DNA from: Dallia pectoralis
Taxonomy: Eukaryota; Chordata; Actinopteri; Esociformes; Umbridae
Assembly: GCA_029465975.1 (NCBI GenBank)
Contig: CM055748.1
Span: 6,558,825 to 6,622,824 of the forward strand
Length of the DNA: 64,000 nucleotides
Reading direction: 5' to 3'
Of the stretch, positions 35,669 through 46,408 are shown piece after piece. Numbering within the stretch: the first letter of the stretch is position 1; the number at the start of each line of letters is the position of its first letter. A program made the position numbers and the translations under genes. Below the pieces are notes generated by a model, which was given only the letters and a program-made list of their open reading frames with translations, did no database searches and had not been told where the DNA came from.

Positions 35669-35680
35669 CACGTGACGTCA
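35669..35680. promoter_or_regulatory. Overlapping E-box and CRE (CACGTGACGTCA)
   Basis: Perfect CACGTG at 35669-35674 overlapping perfect TGACGTCA at 35673-35680, just upstream of the candidate ARHGEF26 exon 1. USF/TFE and CREB/ATF families bind such sites (general knowledge). Confidence 0.5.
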
Positions 35681-35902
35681 TTCATAATATCCATATAACT
35701 GTTGTACTTTTATTTTGAAAGACATTACCAGGCGCGCGTTTTAGGATAACACGTGGATGGTGCACGGTATGGAGATGTTTGCATTAATTTGGGTTATAGC
35801 AAACAAAATCACAGTGTCCATTTTGAGATAATGCGCAGTTTGAACGGGGTGCGTCATGTCAAGTGTGGACTATGTTCACCGCCTACATTTCATCTGTGAT
35901 TT

Positions 35903-35917
35903 AGCGCCACCTCGTGG
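35903..35917 (-). promoter_or_regulatory. CTCF-like motif 1
   Basis: The reverse strand reads CCACGAGGTGGCGCT, 14 of 15 against the core CCASYAGRKGGCRSY. It sits in a short duplicated segment together with motif 2. Confidence 0.5.
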
Positions 35918-35955
35918 TTCCTAAATGTAATGTATGAATGTTTCATTGGTAATTT

Positions 35956-35970
35956 AGCGCCACCTCCTGG
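35956..35970 (-). promoter_or_regulatory. CTCF-like motif 2
   Basis: The reverse strand reads CCAGGAGGTGGCGCT, 14 of 15 against the core. Same orientation as motif 1 and 53 bp away; the flanks (atttagcgccacct) show a local duplication. Confidence 0.5.
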
Positions 35971-36394
35971 ATCTGAAATGTTATGTATGTAGAGTCACTA
36001 CCGGCCAGAGCTGATCAAATGGTTTAGTTTCACCTAGAGAATAAGTCAGAATTACAGTTTAAATAAAAAATAAATACACCAAGACCATAGTTTCATAAAT
36101 AATACACTAGAATACATACACAATTACATTCTGTAATTTATTTAATTCAAGTATTTGTTTTACTGGTACTGGGACCTGCTTAACCATGACAACATTATTG
36201 GTAATGGTAAAACAGTTTTTACTGTTTACTATGTTGTATCATATTTTTATCTTATTTGATATTTGATTTTAACTCGTTTTAATTTGCTCTGGTAACCTTT
36301 CGTAAACAAATAAACAATTATTTTTAAATGTCAATGTTCAAAATATGTTTTAAGCATACGGCTAGTATCACACACCACTGCAGACCTTGTAGGG

Positions 36395-36552
36395 TAGTGG
36401 TTCCCAACCTAGGGGTACGAGGCCTATGAACAGGGCATGAGAACACTCGGGACCCCATAGACTTATAATAAAATGAACATGAGGTGGTTCTTATGCTGCA
36501 GAGAAAAAAATATGCTGGAGGTACAGTATTTGAAATAGGTTGGGAACCACTG
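36395..36552. mobile_element. 158-bp hAT MITE with target duplication
   Basis: Perfect inverted ends agtggttcccaaccta and taggttgggaaccact, flanked by identical 8-bp target duplications ttgtaggg at 36387-36394 and 36553-36560. The ends match the known CAGTGGTTC-type hAT termini with the first base changed to T. No coding capacity. Confidence 0.9.
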
Positions 36553-37076
36553 TTGTAGGGTATGTATGGATTGAATTTACATTTGTTAGTCATGACTGAC
36601 CTACACTGCTCCCCTAGCACGTTAATAATAATGCATTAAAGTACTTGACATTTAAGTAGTTTACATTTTGTCATTTGTTACTGGCCAGGCCTTTTTAAGG
36701 GACAGACTTACCAGGGCTGTGTCTCCAGGAGGGATGGGGGCAATAGGCCATCTAGCTCCCAGTCACAACAGAAGAGCACGATCTGTCAACTTTTTACATT
36801 TACTTATCCTTGTCAATTGCACATACTCACACTGTACTCCATATCTTTTTGCACATCTGGTTGGATGCAAACTGCATTTCGTGGCACTGTCTACTAGTAC
36901 TGTCCAATGGTAAAAAAAAGTCGAATATAATCGATTACAGACTTTGCCGCGTGTAACGAATGGTATGTTTCAATGTACTAACTGTCGTTTGTGGTGAACA
37001 GACTACCAGGCGGTTATAACGTCACGATCAGCTATTGTCCTTGTTTAATTTAACTTTCAGTGAAGCACATAATTAT

Positions 37077-37236
37077 AAAGCTGAATGTATTACACCAATC
37101 CTCAGGTCTCAACACTGGCTCCCAGTGTTTCAACAGTTTTTAGATATTGCTATTCATTTAGAAATCACTGAATGGTTCAGGGACCGGTTACACCTCAGAT
37201 CTACTCTTATGAACCCTCTAGAACCTTTAAGTCAAT
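37077..37236 (+). pseudogene. Possible LINE remnant (TPILRSQHWLPV)
   Basis: A short frame reads AECITPILRSQHWLPV, resembling the TPxLxxLHWLPV segment found in the C-terminal part of vertebrate non-LTR retrotransposon ORFs. The rest is degenerate. Weak evidence from one motif. Confidence 0.35.
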
Positions 37237-37628
37237 AGGGTCAGGTTATGCTGCACAGAGTAGGAACAAACTTTTGTTTTCTTCTGCATTTCAATAACCT
37301 TTTTTATAATCTCTCTTATAGCCATGGAGAATATATGATGTTTGTATTTGTATGGTTTGTCTTTCATGCCCGATTTAATGATGACATGACCAATGTTTGT
37401 TTTTTTCTAGTGCAAAAGTAATTTGAATTTCCCCTGTGTATGAAATGTACTATAAAAACAAACATGCCTTGTTTTTAGCATAGCATCCACTGCTGATGGG
37501 CACTTACCGCCTGAAACATCACACATTCCTGGCAGGCAATGTGCTCAAACCTTGTACAGTAGTAGATATATATATATATTTTTTTATGCCGAGGTCAAGA
37601 ACAATTGTGCATTTGCAACGGCGACCTG

Positions 37629-37704
37629 AGGAGCAGCTGGGATTTGAACCCAGGACGTCATACACACAATGCATGTACTCTACCACTGATCTACCAACTG
37701 CTCG
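37629..37704 (-). repeat. tRNA-like sequence, probably the head of a tRNA-derived SINE
   Basis: The reverse strand carries an A-box-like tagatcagtggtagag and a good B box GGTTCAAATCC. The T arm (CTGGG/CCCAG) and anticodon stem (CATGC/GTATG, loop ATTGTGT, anticodon TGT) pair. The acceptor pairs GAGCAG with CTGCTC. Extra bases before the D arm and mismatches in the D stem argue against a working tRNA. It is followed by a tail shared with the 35.1-kb repeat. Confidence 0.6.
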
Positions 37705-38001
37705 AACTGCTTTTGAACATGACCACAGTTATGGTGACTTAAGTCAGTGATGTTATAAACCTCCATAACATCTCCCCCTATTATGCTTGAAAAAAGTACT
37801 GACAGAGAGATTGGAAACCAGTAGGCAATACAAGCATGGTAAATGTACTTCCAATCAGACTTCAATGGAGCCTCTAGTAAAAAAACGTTTGAGACATCCG
37901 ACCGCCTGTCCAAATCGACTGAGCGTCACCCCGTCAGCCATATCAATGCACCCGTTCCCGTATGCACAATCAATTGTCTCAGGAGTACTTGGGCCTACTG
38001 T

Positions 38002-38016
38002 CCACTAGAGGGCGGG
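38002..38016 (+). promoter_or_regulatory. CTCF-like motif 3
   Basis: The + strand reads CCACTAGAGGGCGGG, 14 of 15 against the core, in the opposite orientation to motifs 1 and 2. Confidence 0.5.
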
Positions 38017-39657
38017 CAAGTAGCGTGTCTTCCACATGAACATTACAATTACCTCAGACACCACAATAACTTAAAATAAAAATCTAAATAAAATCTGTAT
38101 TTCACGATACACATTAAATGGATATAGAATTCAAATTAAATGAGATATTTAGCCGTGTCTTTGTTTTCCCAGAATGAATTGGACATGATTTCAACATTAA
38201 TATGAGCATTTGGGTCAGGCTGAAAACCTATTAGGAGCAAGTGGACTGCTCCAAAACCCCACAGCCCTACACACATCCATGAAGTTAGGGTACATGAGGG
38301 CAGCTATATTGTTTCAACACTGGTCATATCATAAGTGAGATTGTTGAAATTGAAACTCCCGTTTCCCAGCTAAGAAGCCAGAAAAATAAGCATTTATTTT
38401 ATTAAACAAAAATTGGTCTGTCCACCCTAGGTGGAAAAGTACTGATGAATAAAATGACGTACGTGCACAAACCTTTGTCAACAACACACTTTCTAACTGC
38501 AATGGTAATCCTAACAGACCAATTCTTGTTATCAGTACTCTAATGACACCGGCTTGTATTGGATGAGAGACAAAAACAATTGTCAAGCTAGGCGACTTGC
38601 AGTTAACATTTGAAGTAGTGTTCAATTGGAAATGAATACATGGCATAACCAGCAAGTGTGAGAAAAACAAAACACTCTTCTCCTAGTGAAATACTCTCTG
38701 CATAGTGATGTGGCGCAATGCAGCTTTCGTCCGTACTAATGTCTTGAAAAACAGTAACAACAAAGGAATGATCATGGCTTATTTCATGGCTTTAACTATT
38801 TGTTCTGGCTCTGTAATGAAGACTGTTTTGCTTCACATCTGGTCCAACCACCACATCATCTGGTGGGCCAGCCTCCAGCCTCTGGTGCACATCTACTGCT
38901 GCAGAAGCATGTGGAACCACTCCAATGCTCTTTCAGAAAAAATAAGTATGTTCTATTTTTATCACAGTTGAATCTGATAAAGGTAGATAAAATGGTGGAA
39001 AAAATGTTCCATTAAGACTTGGACGCGTAAATGTAGGGATTCCATACGCTGACTTACATTTTGTACAGTGGCATTATATTTGTCCACTAGGTAGCGTCAA
39101 TGTTTTATCTGGGCCCAATCCCCAATGTCCACCCTCACAGACTCACAGACTTCGAAGCGCGTTCAAGCTAAGCCTGTGAGGCAAGTGCGTAAAGGCTCTC
39201 TGGCAGACATTTCTAGCACTTCATGCACCCTTTCCATAAGTCAGCATTTTAGCCGAATTTGCCTGCGGGAATTGCCCGGAGTTCACAGCGTTGTGACGTG
39301 AAACATAAACTTCAGATGTGGTGGGTTGCAGCTGGGCCATTCAGAAGGTTACTGGAAAGGTGAGAGGGCATCAGGGAGATGTGGAGAGGGGTGACAGACA
39401 CAAATGGTAGATTACACACTTTGACGAATGTACGGTTTCACTTAATCGTGGGAAAGTTAGATCAAAGGACAGCTAACAGTGGAGTTGGTAAGGACAGCAA
39501 TGGTGACCTTTCACCTTGTCTAACGTCCTCTTTCTATATTTATCTTGCTACAAAATCCAGCACTTAGACCTCAGCAGGACTTGTATGACCCTTTCTGTTG
39601 GGGAAAGGCAGAAGCGGGCCCTGACAAGTGGCCAATTTTGTAGGTGCAAATTTGTGC

Positions 39658-39674
39658 CTATATATATATATATT
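39658..39674. repeat. (TA)n microsatellite
   Basis: Short TA run. Confidence 0.85.
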
Positions 39675-40639
39675 TGCATATAGATTTGTGAGATAAGAAA
39701 AAGGTTGGTCGTGAATGCATTTGTATGCACACACAAATATATAGACACAAATAAATAGACACATACATACACACACGTTTGAGTACCAGCTCTGATTGCC
39801 AAACGCTGTCAGAGTAGTCGCTTAGCTGACAGGTTTTCACACAAGAAGCCTAAAGCAAGGGAATTGTATAACACAGAACACATTTCCTCCAAGCACAAGA
39901 GGCAGATGGTAAAGAAACCCTATGAACTGAGGTATATCGGCGAAGCCAGATATACAGCTGTTAGATACTGAGCATTTCCTCGATGTATCACATGTCGGCC
40001 CTTTTAGTTTGCATTTCACACGTCGTATAATTTAACTAACGACCCTACAGTGTCCTTCTGGTCCAGTGTGTCTTCCATGCCGAGGGAAGTAGAGCCTTGT
40101 CCTGCTTGATTGTTTAGGGCACTATACATTTCCTCTGCTTTAAAACAGGAAATAGTCAACTCCTCCATAGCTTTTTATATGATTTTCAGCCGAACGGATG
40201 TGAGAGAACCAAAGACACAGGATCACAGAAGCACTCCATTTTTAAGATATATCTATAATATGTCATAACTTCAGACCCAAAATGCTCTGCTTTCATTTTG
40301 CTATCCCCGTAGGTGGACTGAATTTATTCGTTTCTTTATATCTTTCCCTTTGACACATATGGAGTGTATTCCCACCTAGTTTTGGATCTGACAGTGATTG
40401 GCAGCTGCAATTCGTCAGATGTATGAAACAATAGAGTATCAACAAAAAAATAAACAATGTGAATAAAAGCTGAATAAGTCACCTCAGGAACAACAGTTAT
40501 GTATACTATAGTATTATTTACAAACAGAAATATATGAAGTTCAATGAGTATAGAATATTATTTTTATATAAAATTTTCGCAATCCCTTTTAATCCAACTT
40601 TAGTCATGTCTAATTTTAGAAAGAGAATATGCCAGTGCA

Positions 40640-41634
40640 GGGCCATCCAATCTCTGTACGCTCAAAGCATGAGCTGTGTCCGTGTCCTCGGCAGTAAGTC
40701 GGATTCGTTCCCGCTGGGGGTTGGCCTCCGCCAGGGCTGCGCTTTGTCACCAATCCTGTTTGTAATATTCATGGACAGGATATCAAGGCGTAGTCATGGG
40801 GGGGAGGGGTTCCCGTTCGGTGGGCTGATGGTCACATCACTGCTTTTTGCGGATGATGTGGTCCTGATGGCCTCATCGGTCGGTGACCTTCAGCACTCAC
40901 TGGATCGGTTCGCAGCCGAGTGTGAAGCGGCTGGGATGAGGGGTAGCACCTATAAATCTGAGGCCATGACTCTCAGCAGGAAACCGGTGGAGTGCCTACT
41001 CCGGGTAGGGAATGAGTCCTTACTCCAAGTGAAGGAGTTCAAGTACCTCGGGGTCCTGTTCGCGAGTGAGGGAACAATGGAGCGGGAGTTTGGTCGGAGG
41101 ATCGGAGCAGCGGGGGCGGTGTTGCATTCGCTTCACCGCACCGTTGTGACGAAAAGAGAGCTGAGCCGAAAGGCAAAGCTCTCGATCTACCGGTCAATCT
41201 TTGTTCCTACCCTCACCTATGGTCATGAAAGCTGGGTCATGACCGAAAGAACGAGATCGCGGGTACAAGCGGCCGAAATGGGTTTTCTCAGAAAGGTGGC
41301 TGGCCTCTCCCTTAGGGATAGGGTGAGAAGCTCAGTCATCCGAGAGGAACTCGGAGTAGAGCCGCTGCTCCTTTGCATAGAAAGGAGCCAGTTGAGGTGG
41401 TTCGGGCATCTTGTAAGAATGCCACCTGGGCGCCTCCCTAGAGAGGTGTTCCAGGCACGTCCAGCTGGGAGGAGACCTCGGGGAAGACCCAGGACTAGGT
41501 GGAGAGATTATATCTCCACACTGGCCTGGGAACGCCTCGGGATTCCCCAGTCAGAGCTGGCTAATGTTGCCCGGGAAAGGGAAGTTTGGGGTCCCCTGCT
41601 AGAGCTGCTACCCCCGCGACCCGACCCCGGATAA
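40640..41634 (+). CDS. LINE reverse transcriptase C-terminal fragment, about 331 aa, undisrupted
   Basis: Open from the insertion point to its stop codon. RT palm motifs: LRQGCALSPILF, then FADD with both catalytic Asp, then KEFKYLGVLF. The C-terminal part (RWFGHLVRMPPGRLPREVFQ, RGRPRTRWRDY) is common in fish LINEs. N-terminal endonuclease and the first RT blocks are missing. An upstream host ATG at 40534 happens to be in frame. It is not expected to be a functional element; the intact frame means a fairly recent insertion. Confidence 0.85.
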
Positions 41635-41651
41635 GCGGTTGAAGATGAGAT
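40640..41651 (+). mobile_element. 5'-truncated non-LTR retrotransposon (LINE) with 17-bp target duplication
   Basis: Flanked by identical gagaatatgccagtgca at 40623-40639 and 41652-41668. The body encodes the C-terminal part of a reverse transcriptase with LRQGCALSPILFVIFMD and the catalytic LLFADDVVLMA, then a long C-terminal region ending in a stop. The 3' end (gataagcggttgaagatgag) is a familiar fish LINE tail. The truncation at the 5' end and the target duplication are normal for target-primed reverse transcription. The clade (RTE/Rex-like) is not resolved. Confidence 0.93.
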
Positions 41652-42517
41652 GAGAATATGCCAGTGCATTGTACCAGCTATATAAGGTATAGTTGTGCAC
41701 TGACTCAATCCCAGATTAAAAATAACATATCATAAAAATAACTTGGTCTCGATGATTTAAAGGACAGCTAATTATAGGGTCATTAAAGTTAACATCGTTA
41801 TGGACGATTGTAAAGAGTCTCTTAATGACGTTGCAGCTATTGAAATTGTAAAAAATGACGTTGCAGCTATTGAAATTGTTCTCAATTTACAACAGACATA
41901 AGTATTTTTTGTGGTGCTCATAGCCAGTTAACCCTCCAGATGAACTATCTAAACGTGGTTTGAGGTGCAAATGCAAATTCGAAAAAGATTTACACTTTTT
42001 TGGGAAAAACCAAAGGTTGTGCAACCCGTGGATGTCGTCGATATACACCTGAGAGTGGTTCGGCGTTTCAAAGCCATGTGGTTAAACAATTATTCAATTA
42101 ATAACTTTGAGACATGTAATTTATTGACGATTCCTAACCATAAGCAGACCGCGGGTTAAACCTGCTGTTTAAACCTGCTGTTTAAGTAATTCAATCACCT
42201 CGGTCTAGTGTGGCTCTGTGCAGGGAAAATGGACCTGATCTCGGGCTTTGAATATCCATTGAAAATCCAATATCCAATATACAAACAACATGACCTTGGT
42301 TTTCGTTGAGGTATTGACGATCAAAGTCCGAATCTAATTAAGCTTATATTAATCTTATTAAGATTATCAATCTTATTAAGATAACTTCAATGTGTCCCTA
42401 GAGAGCAAGTTATTACAGTCAGACACAATATATCAAAAATATGAGTATGGAAATATGAACTCAAGCAACTTCTATGGCTCACTGGTTGATAATGCTGAAT
42501 ATACACACACTAGCTAA

Positions 42518-44225
42518 CAGGGCCGTACAGAGACATTGGGAGGGGCAGGTGCTCAAAGTATAAAAGGGGCACATTGAACAAGGCTTTAAATAGCGGTGCT
42601 CAAAATATCAATACAGCAAAATATAGTGAAGCATTTCTTGCTGATTTGCATATCGATACGGATGATTATGTATTGATACGGCAGCAAATGCTGTGATGCA
42701 GTTTTGAAAACGAAACAGAATATAAAAGACGATTTTAAGTTTAAAAGTTAAAAAAGATTTTCTGTCCACCTAATAATTAGAAACGTTTAAAAATTTGTCC
42801 CAACCTAATGTCTTTTTCTTCTCTGTTCTACAGAATAATTAAGAACAGAGTTATAGTAAAAACTATAGAAATTGTTATAGTAAAATCGACGTGGCCCATT
42901 TTTCATACAGTACAATAGTTTTATTCAATTAATCTCAGCATTTGTGTCTATTTTGATGGCAAAAACTGAATTACAAAAATACAAGAGTTACATTTATAAT
43001 TACATTAAACAGAAACAAATACAGCAGTCCTTGACTGAGTATGCTGCCTTTGCTGTTGTTGCTGCTGCCGCTGCGATACTGGAGTTGACTGCAGACTGTA
43101 GACATTAAAACAACAAACATATTATATTATATATATTAGCTGATTAAACAATTGTTATGTGACCATGACAATATGTAAATATTGCTGACAGTGTTTGGAA
43201 CTTGCTCACTGACCTGCCAAGGCTGACTGCTCCAATAAAATAAGAGGGCGTCAGGGAGATGCTCCCACACCAAGAGCTGCAGGTAGAGAAAATAAGATAC
43301 CAGATTCAAAAAAATAAATGTATCTGAGAAAAACAACATTACTTGGGCGATATGATGATGGTGGCACTGGCAGGGGTAAAATCTATATAGACAGAGGTGT
43401 TTGTGTGTCTGCAGAATACAATACTGTGATCATGATTTCAAATTGCATTGTGACTATGAGATGTAGTTGGATTTTGATTGATTATTTGATATTTTTACAT
43501 TTATTTCCAGAGAGCTATTATTGAGTTCACATGCTATAGTGGTCTTGTCTTTGTAAACACTGTTGCTATTGTAAGAAAAAATATTCATTTCTGAATTGTT
43601 TTTAGTTTTATATTGATAATTAAGAGAATGGGAAAATCTAAATAAGCCTTACTAGTGTTGTGATAATTATTTTTAAGGCACTCTACATGTAAAACATACT
43701 GTAATATAAAAATTTAGTCAAATAACAACAAAAAGACCAGACCCCTCGATGCCTGTGAAACTTTTCTCCCTCAAACGTTACTTTTACACTACAGGCTATA
43801 ACAGCAGTAAACAACGTATCTGCATGCTCTCTTCACATCAGATCGTTCTTGAAAAATAATAATAAGTAAATAAACATCAAAATCACTTTGCTGAGAATGA
43901 AACAGCACTTACCAGATGCCGCGGTGTTGAAAATATCCTCTGGTAATAAAATAAATGCAAAGCGTGAGGAATCGTCTCGTCGTTATGATGAGGTCGTCGT
44001 CGTCAGGTGAAAGGTCATCACGTGGATCATTTTATTTATGGCGAAATTATTATTCATAAATGTTACTAATATTTAGATTGGGAATTGGCAGTTATTCTCG
44101 AACGGGCATGTTATTTAAAAAGAATTAGGACATTTTGCTTTGACAAAAGGGCACTTTGGGCACCAAGGGGCAAAAGGGCAGGTGCTCAAGCACCCAACGA
44201 CACCCCCCGCCTCTGCACGTGCCTG
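42518..44225. mobile_element. hAT-like DNA element, 1708 bp, non-autonomous
   Basis: Imperfect inverted ends (cagggccgtacagagac at the left, complement caggcacgtgcagaggc at the right) flanked by identical 8-bp target duplications ctagctaa at 42510-42517 and 44226-44233. Both subterminal parts contain gggcaggtgctcaa in direct orientation. No transposase frame is visible across 1.7 kb of AT-rich interior. Confidence 0.85.
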
Positions 44226-44341
44226 CTAGCTAATAGTATTGTTATCTAAGAGTTATAAAACTTTTAAGTGAAAATGCGTGCGTCAAATGGTTACCTGTAC
44301 CTTTAAGAAAATGAAGACCATGAGCGTTCCTTAAACGTCAC

Positions 44342-44426
44342 TTTGCTGAAATGAAACTAGACTGGAAACCTGTTAAGGGTATAAAGAAAGAGACTTCATC
44401 TAACGTCACTTGGCTGAAGTGAAACT
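44342..44426 (+). promoter_or_regulatory. TRIM copy 1 upstream IRF-like elements (two)
   Basis: AAATGAAACT at 44349-44358 and AAGTGAAACT at 44417-44426 both fit the IRF core AANNGAAA. Each is preceded by acgtcact, and the segment is duplicated in this copy. Confidence 0.55.
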
Positions 44427-44479
44427 AAACTGGAATATTGTTTAGGATCTTCAGTATGAACAGCATTAGATGTATTTAG

Positions 44480-44543
44480 AGGTAAACTAAACCATCAGAA
44501 ATATTAAACCAAGACTACAGACCACATTGACTCTATTAGCAAG
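44480..44543 (+). other. TRIM copy 1 non-coding 5' exon (start unknown)
   Basis: Ends at CTATTAGCAAG before GTAAGCAG, conserved in all four copies. Pairs with the acceptor TTTTCCAG two bases before the ATG at 44753. Confidence 0.6.
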
Positions 44544-44752
44544 GTAAGCAGAAAGGACAATAATTACTTGGACTGGTTATCAAAGTGAATGCATGATTTC
44601 CCTTGCTTTGTTTAGTCGTTACTATCCTGTTCTGAAATTTTTTTCACAAAATGTTTGGCACAAGTTAGGATTACAAGAAAATATGTGAAATCCCAGAACA
44701 TGGCACATTTCAAAAGACCTGTGTAACAATGTTTTTTGTTGGTTTTCCAGCT

Positions 44753-46408
44753 ATGGCTTCCTACAGCAGTATTCTGTCTGAAGAGCAATTCTTGTGTTCC
44801 ATCTGTTTGGATGTGTTTACTGAACCAGTAACTACTCCATGTGGACACAACTTCTGTAAGGCGTGCATCAGTGTATACTGGGATAGTATTAATGACCACA
44901 GCCAATGTCCATTATGTAAAGCACAATTCAAAACAAGACCTGAACTTCAAATCAATACCTTCATATCTGGGATGGCCTCTGAAGTCAAAAAGTTAGGTAT
45001 GTCAACCCAAAAGCAACTAATGAAAAGCTGTTCAGATGCCCACAAACCTCCACTCATCACTCCTGAAGAAGTTCCCTGTGATGTCTGCACTCAGAAGAAG
45101 TTGATGGCTGTGAAGTCCTGTTTGGTGTGTCTTGTTTCTTTCTGTGAAACTCACCTGGAGCCTCACCACAGATTAGCTTCTTACAGGAAACACATGCTGA
45201 TTGACCCTGTGTCAAACCTGGAAGACAGAGTTTGTAAGACGCATGAGAAACCCCTTGAGCGTTTCTGTAGGAGTGACCAGACCTATTTGTGTCAGTTCTG
45301 CACGGAAACAGAACACAAAACCCACAAAACTGTTTCCATAGAGGAAGAGTATGGAGAGAGGAAGGCTGAACTGGCCATGAGAATGGCTACTGCTCAACAG
45401 ATGATCCAGGAGCGACAACAAAAAATTACTGAAATAAAAACATCAGTAGAGCTTAGCAAGAAAGATAAAGAAAATGAGATAGCAAACTCTGTGGAAGTCT
45501 TCACATCTCTGATGCGCTCAATTGAAAGAAGTCAGACTGAGATTATTAATGTGATAGAGAAGAAACAGAAACAGGCTGAGCGACGGGCAGACGAGCTCAT
45601 AACAGAGCTGGAGCAGGAAACCACTGAGCTAAAGAGGGGATGCAGTGAGCTGGAGAAAATATCACACATTGAGGACCACCTTCAGTTCCTCCAGACCTCG
45701 CTGTTCCCTCGTTCCTTTTTACCCAGAAAGGACTGGTCTGAGATCAGGCATCAGCAACGTCTGTGTGTGGGGACTGTGTGGAAAACTGTGTCTCAGCTGG
45801 AAGAGACACTTAATAAAGAAATGAAGAAACTGTATGAGATGGAGCTGAGAGGAATGCAACAGTGTATTGTGGATGTGACTCTGGATCCTGACACGGCATT
45901 TGTTCAACTTATTATCTCTGAAGACAGAAAAGAAGTGAAATATACAAACAAAATCCAGAAGTATCCTTACAAACCAAATCGTTTTGATTATAATACCTGT
46001 GTCCTTGGAAAGAAGGGATTCTCCTCAGGGAAATTCTACTATGAGGTACAGGTCAAGGGGAAAACAAGATGGTTTTTAGGAGTGGTTAGAGAGTCCATCA
46101 ACAGGAAGGGATTAATGACACGGAATCTTGAGAATGGACACTGGGCTATCGGGCTCTTAAATGATACTGTCTACACAGCTTTTGCTGGGCCTGATGTTCA
46201 TCTCACCCTGAAACAGAGGCCCCAGAAGGTGGGAGTGTTTGTGGATTATGAGGAGGGGCAGGTCTCATTTTACAATGTGGAGGACAGGTCCCATATCTAC
46301 TCCTTCACTGGATGCAATTTCACTGAGAGACTCTTTCCTTGCTTCTCTACTGGCAATAATAATAGTGGTAAAAATGGAGCCTCTCTTATAATCTGCCCTG
46401 CAAGATGA
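44753..46408 (+). CDS. TRIM copy 1: bloodthirsty/TRIM25/39-like E3 ubiquitin ligase, 551 aa
   Basis: Predicted E3 ubiquitin ligase of the fish bloodthirsty-related TRIM group. It has a C3HC4 RING at residues 15-55 (CSIC, CGHNFC, CPLC), B-box-type zinc sites at about 108-140 (CDVC...CLVC...C..H) and 160-200 (CKTH...C..C..H), a coiled coil at about 205-315, and PRY-SPRY (B30.2) at about 365-551, starting at LDPDTAFVQLIISEDRKEV. The start is set at MASYSS because a splice acceptor (ggttttccag) ends two bases before it; an ATG 24 nt upstream is inside the intron. The coding region is a single exon. Expected to act in the cytosol; an immune role is inferred from the family, the tandem array and the upstream IRF-like motif. 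Confidence 0.93.
   Translation: MASYSSILSEEQFLCSICLDVFTEPVTTPCGHNFCKACISVYWDSINDHSQCPLCKAQFKTRPELQINTFISGMASEVKKLGMSTQKQLMKSCSDAHKPPLITPEEVPCDVCTQKKLMAVKSCLVCLVSFCETHLEPHHRLASYRKHMLIDPVSNLEDRVCKTHEKPLERFCRSDQTYLCQFCTETEHKTHKTVSIEEEYGERKAELAMRMATAQQMIQERQQKITEIKTSVELSKKDKENEIANSVEVFTSLMRSIERSQTEIINVIEKKQKQAERRADELITELEQETTELKRGCSELEKISHIEDHLQFLQTSLFPRSFLPRKDWSEIRHQQRLCVGTVWKTVSQLEETLNKEMKKLYEMELRGMQQCIVDVTLDPDTAFVQLIISEDRKEVKYTNKIQKYPYKPNRFDYNTCVLGKKGFSSGKFYYEVQVKGKTRWFLGVVRESINRKGLMTRNLENGHWAIGLLNDTVYTAFAGPDVHLTLKQRPQKVGVFVDYEEGQVSFYNVEDRSHIYSFTGCNFTERLFPCFSTGNNNSGKNGASLIICPAR

Noticed and set aside
45212..45907. Small reverse-strand ORFs inside each TRIM gene
   Set aside because: They recur in every copy only because the genes are duplicated; no independent evidence.
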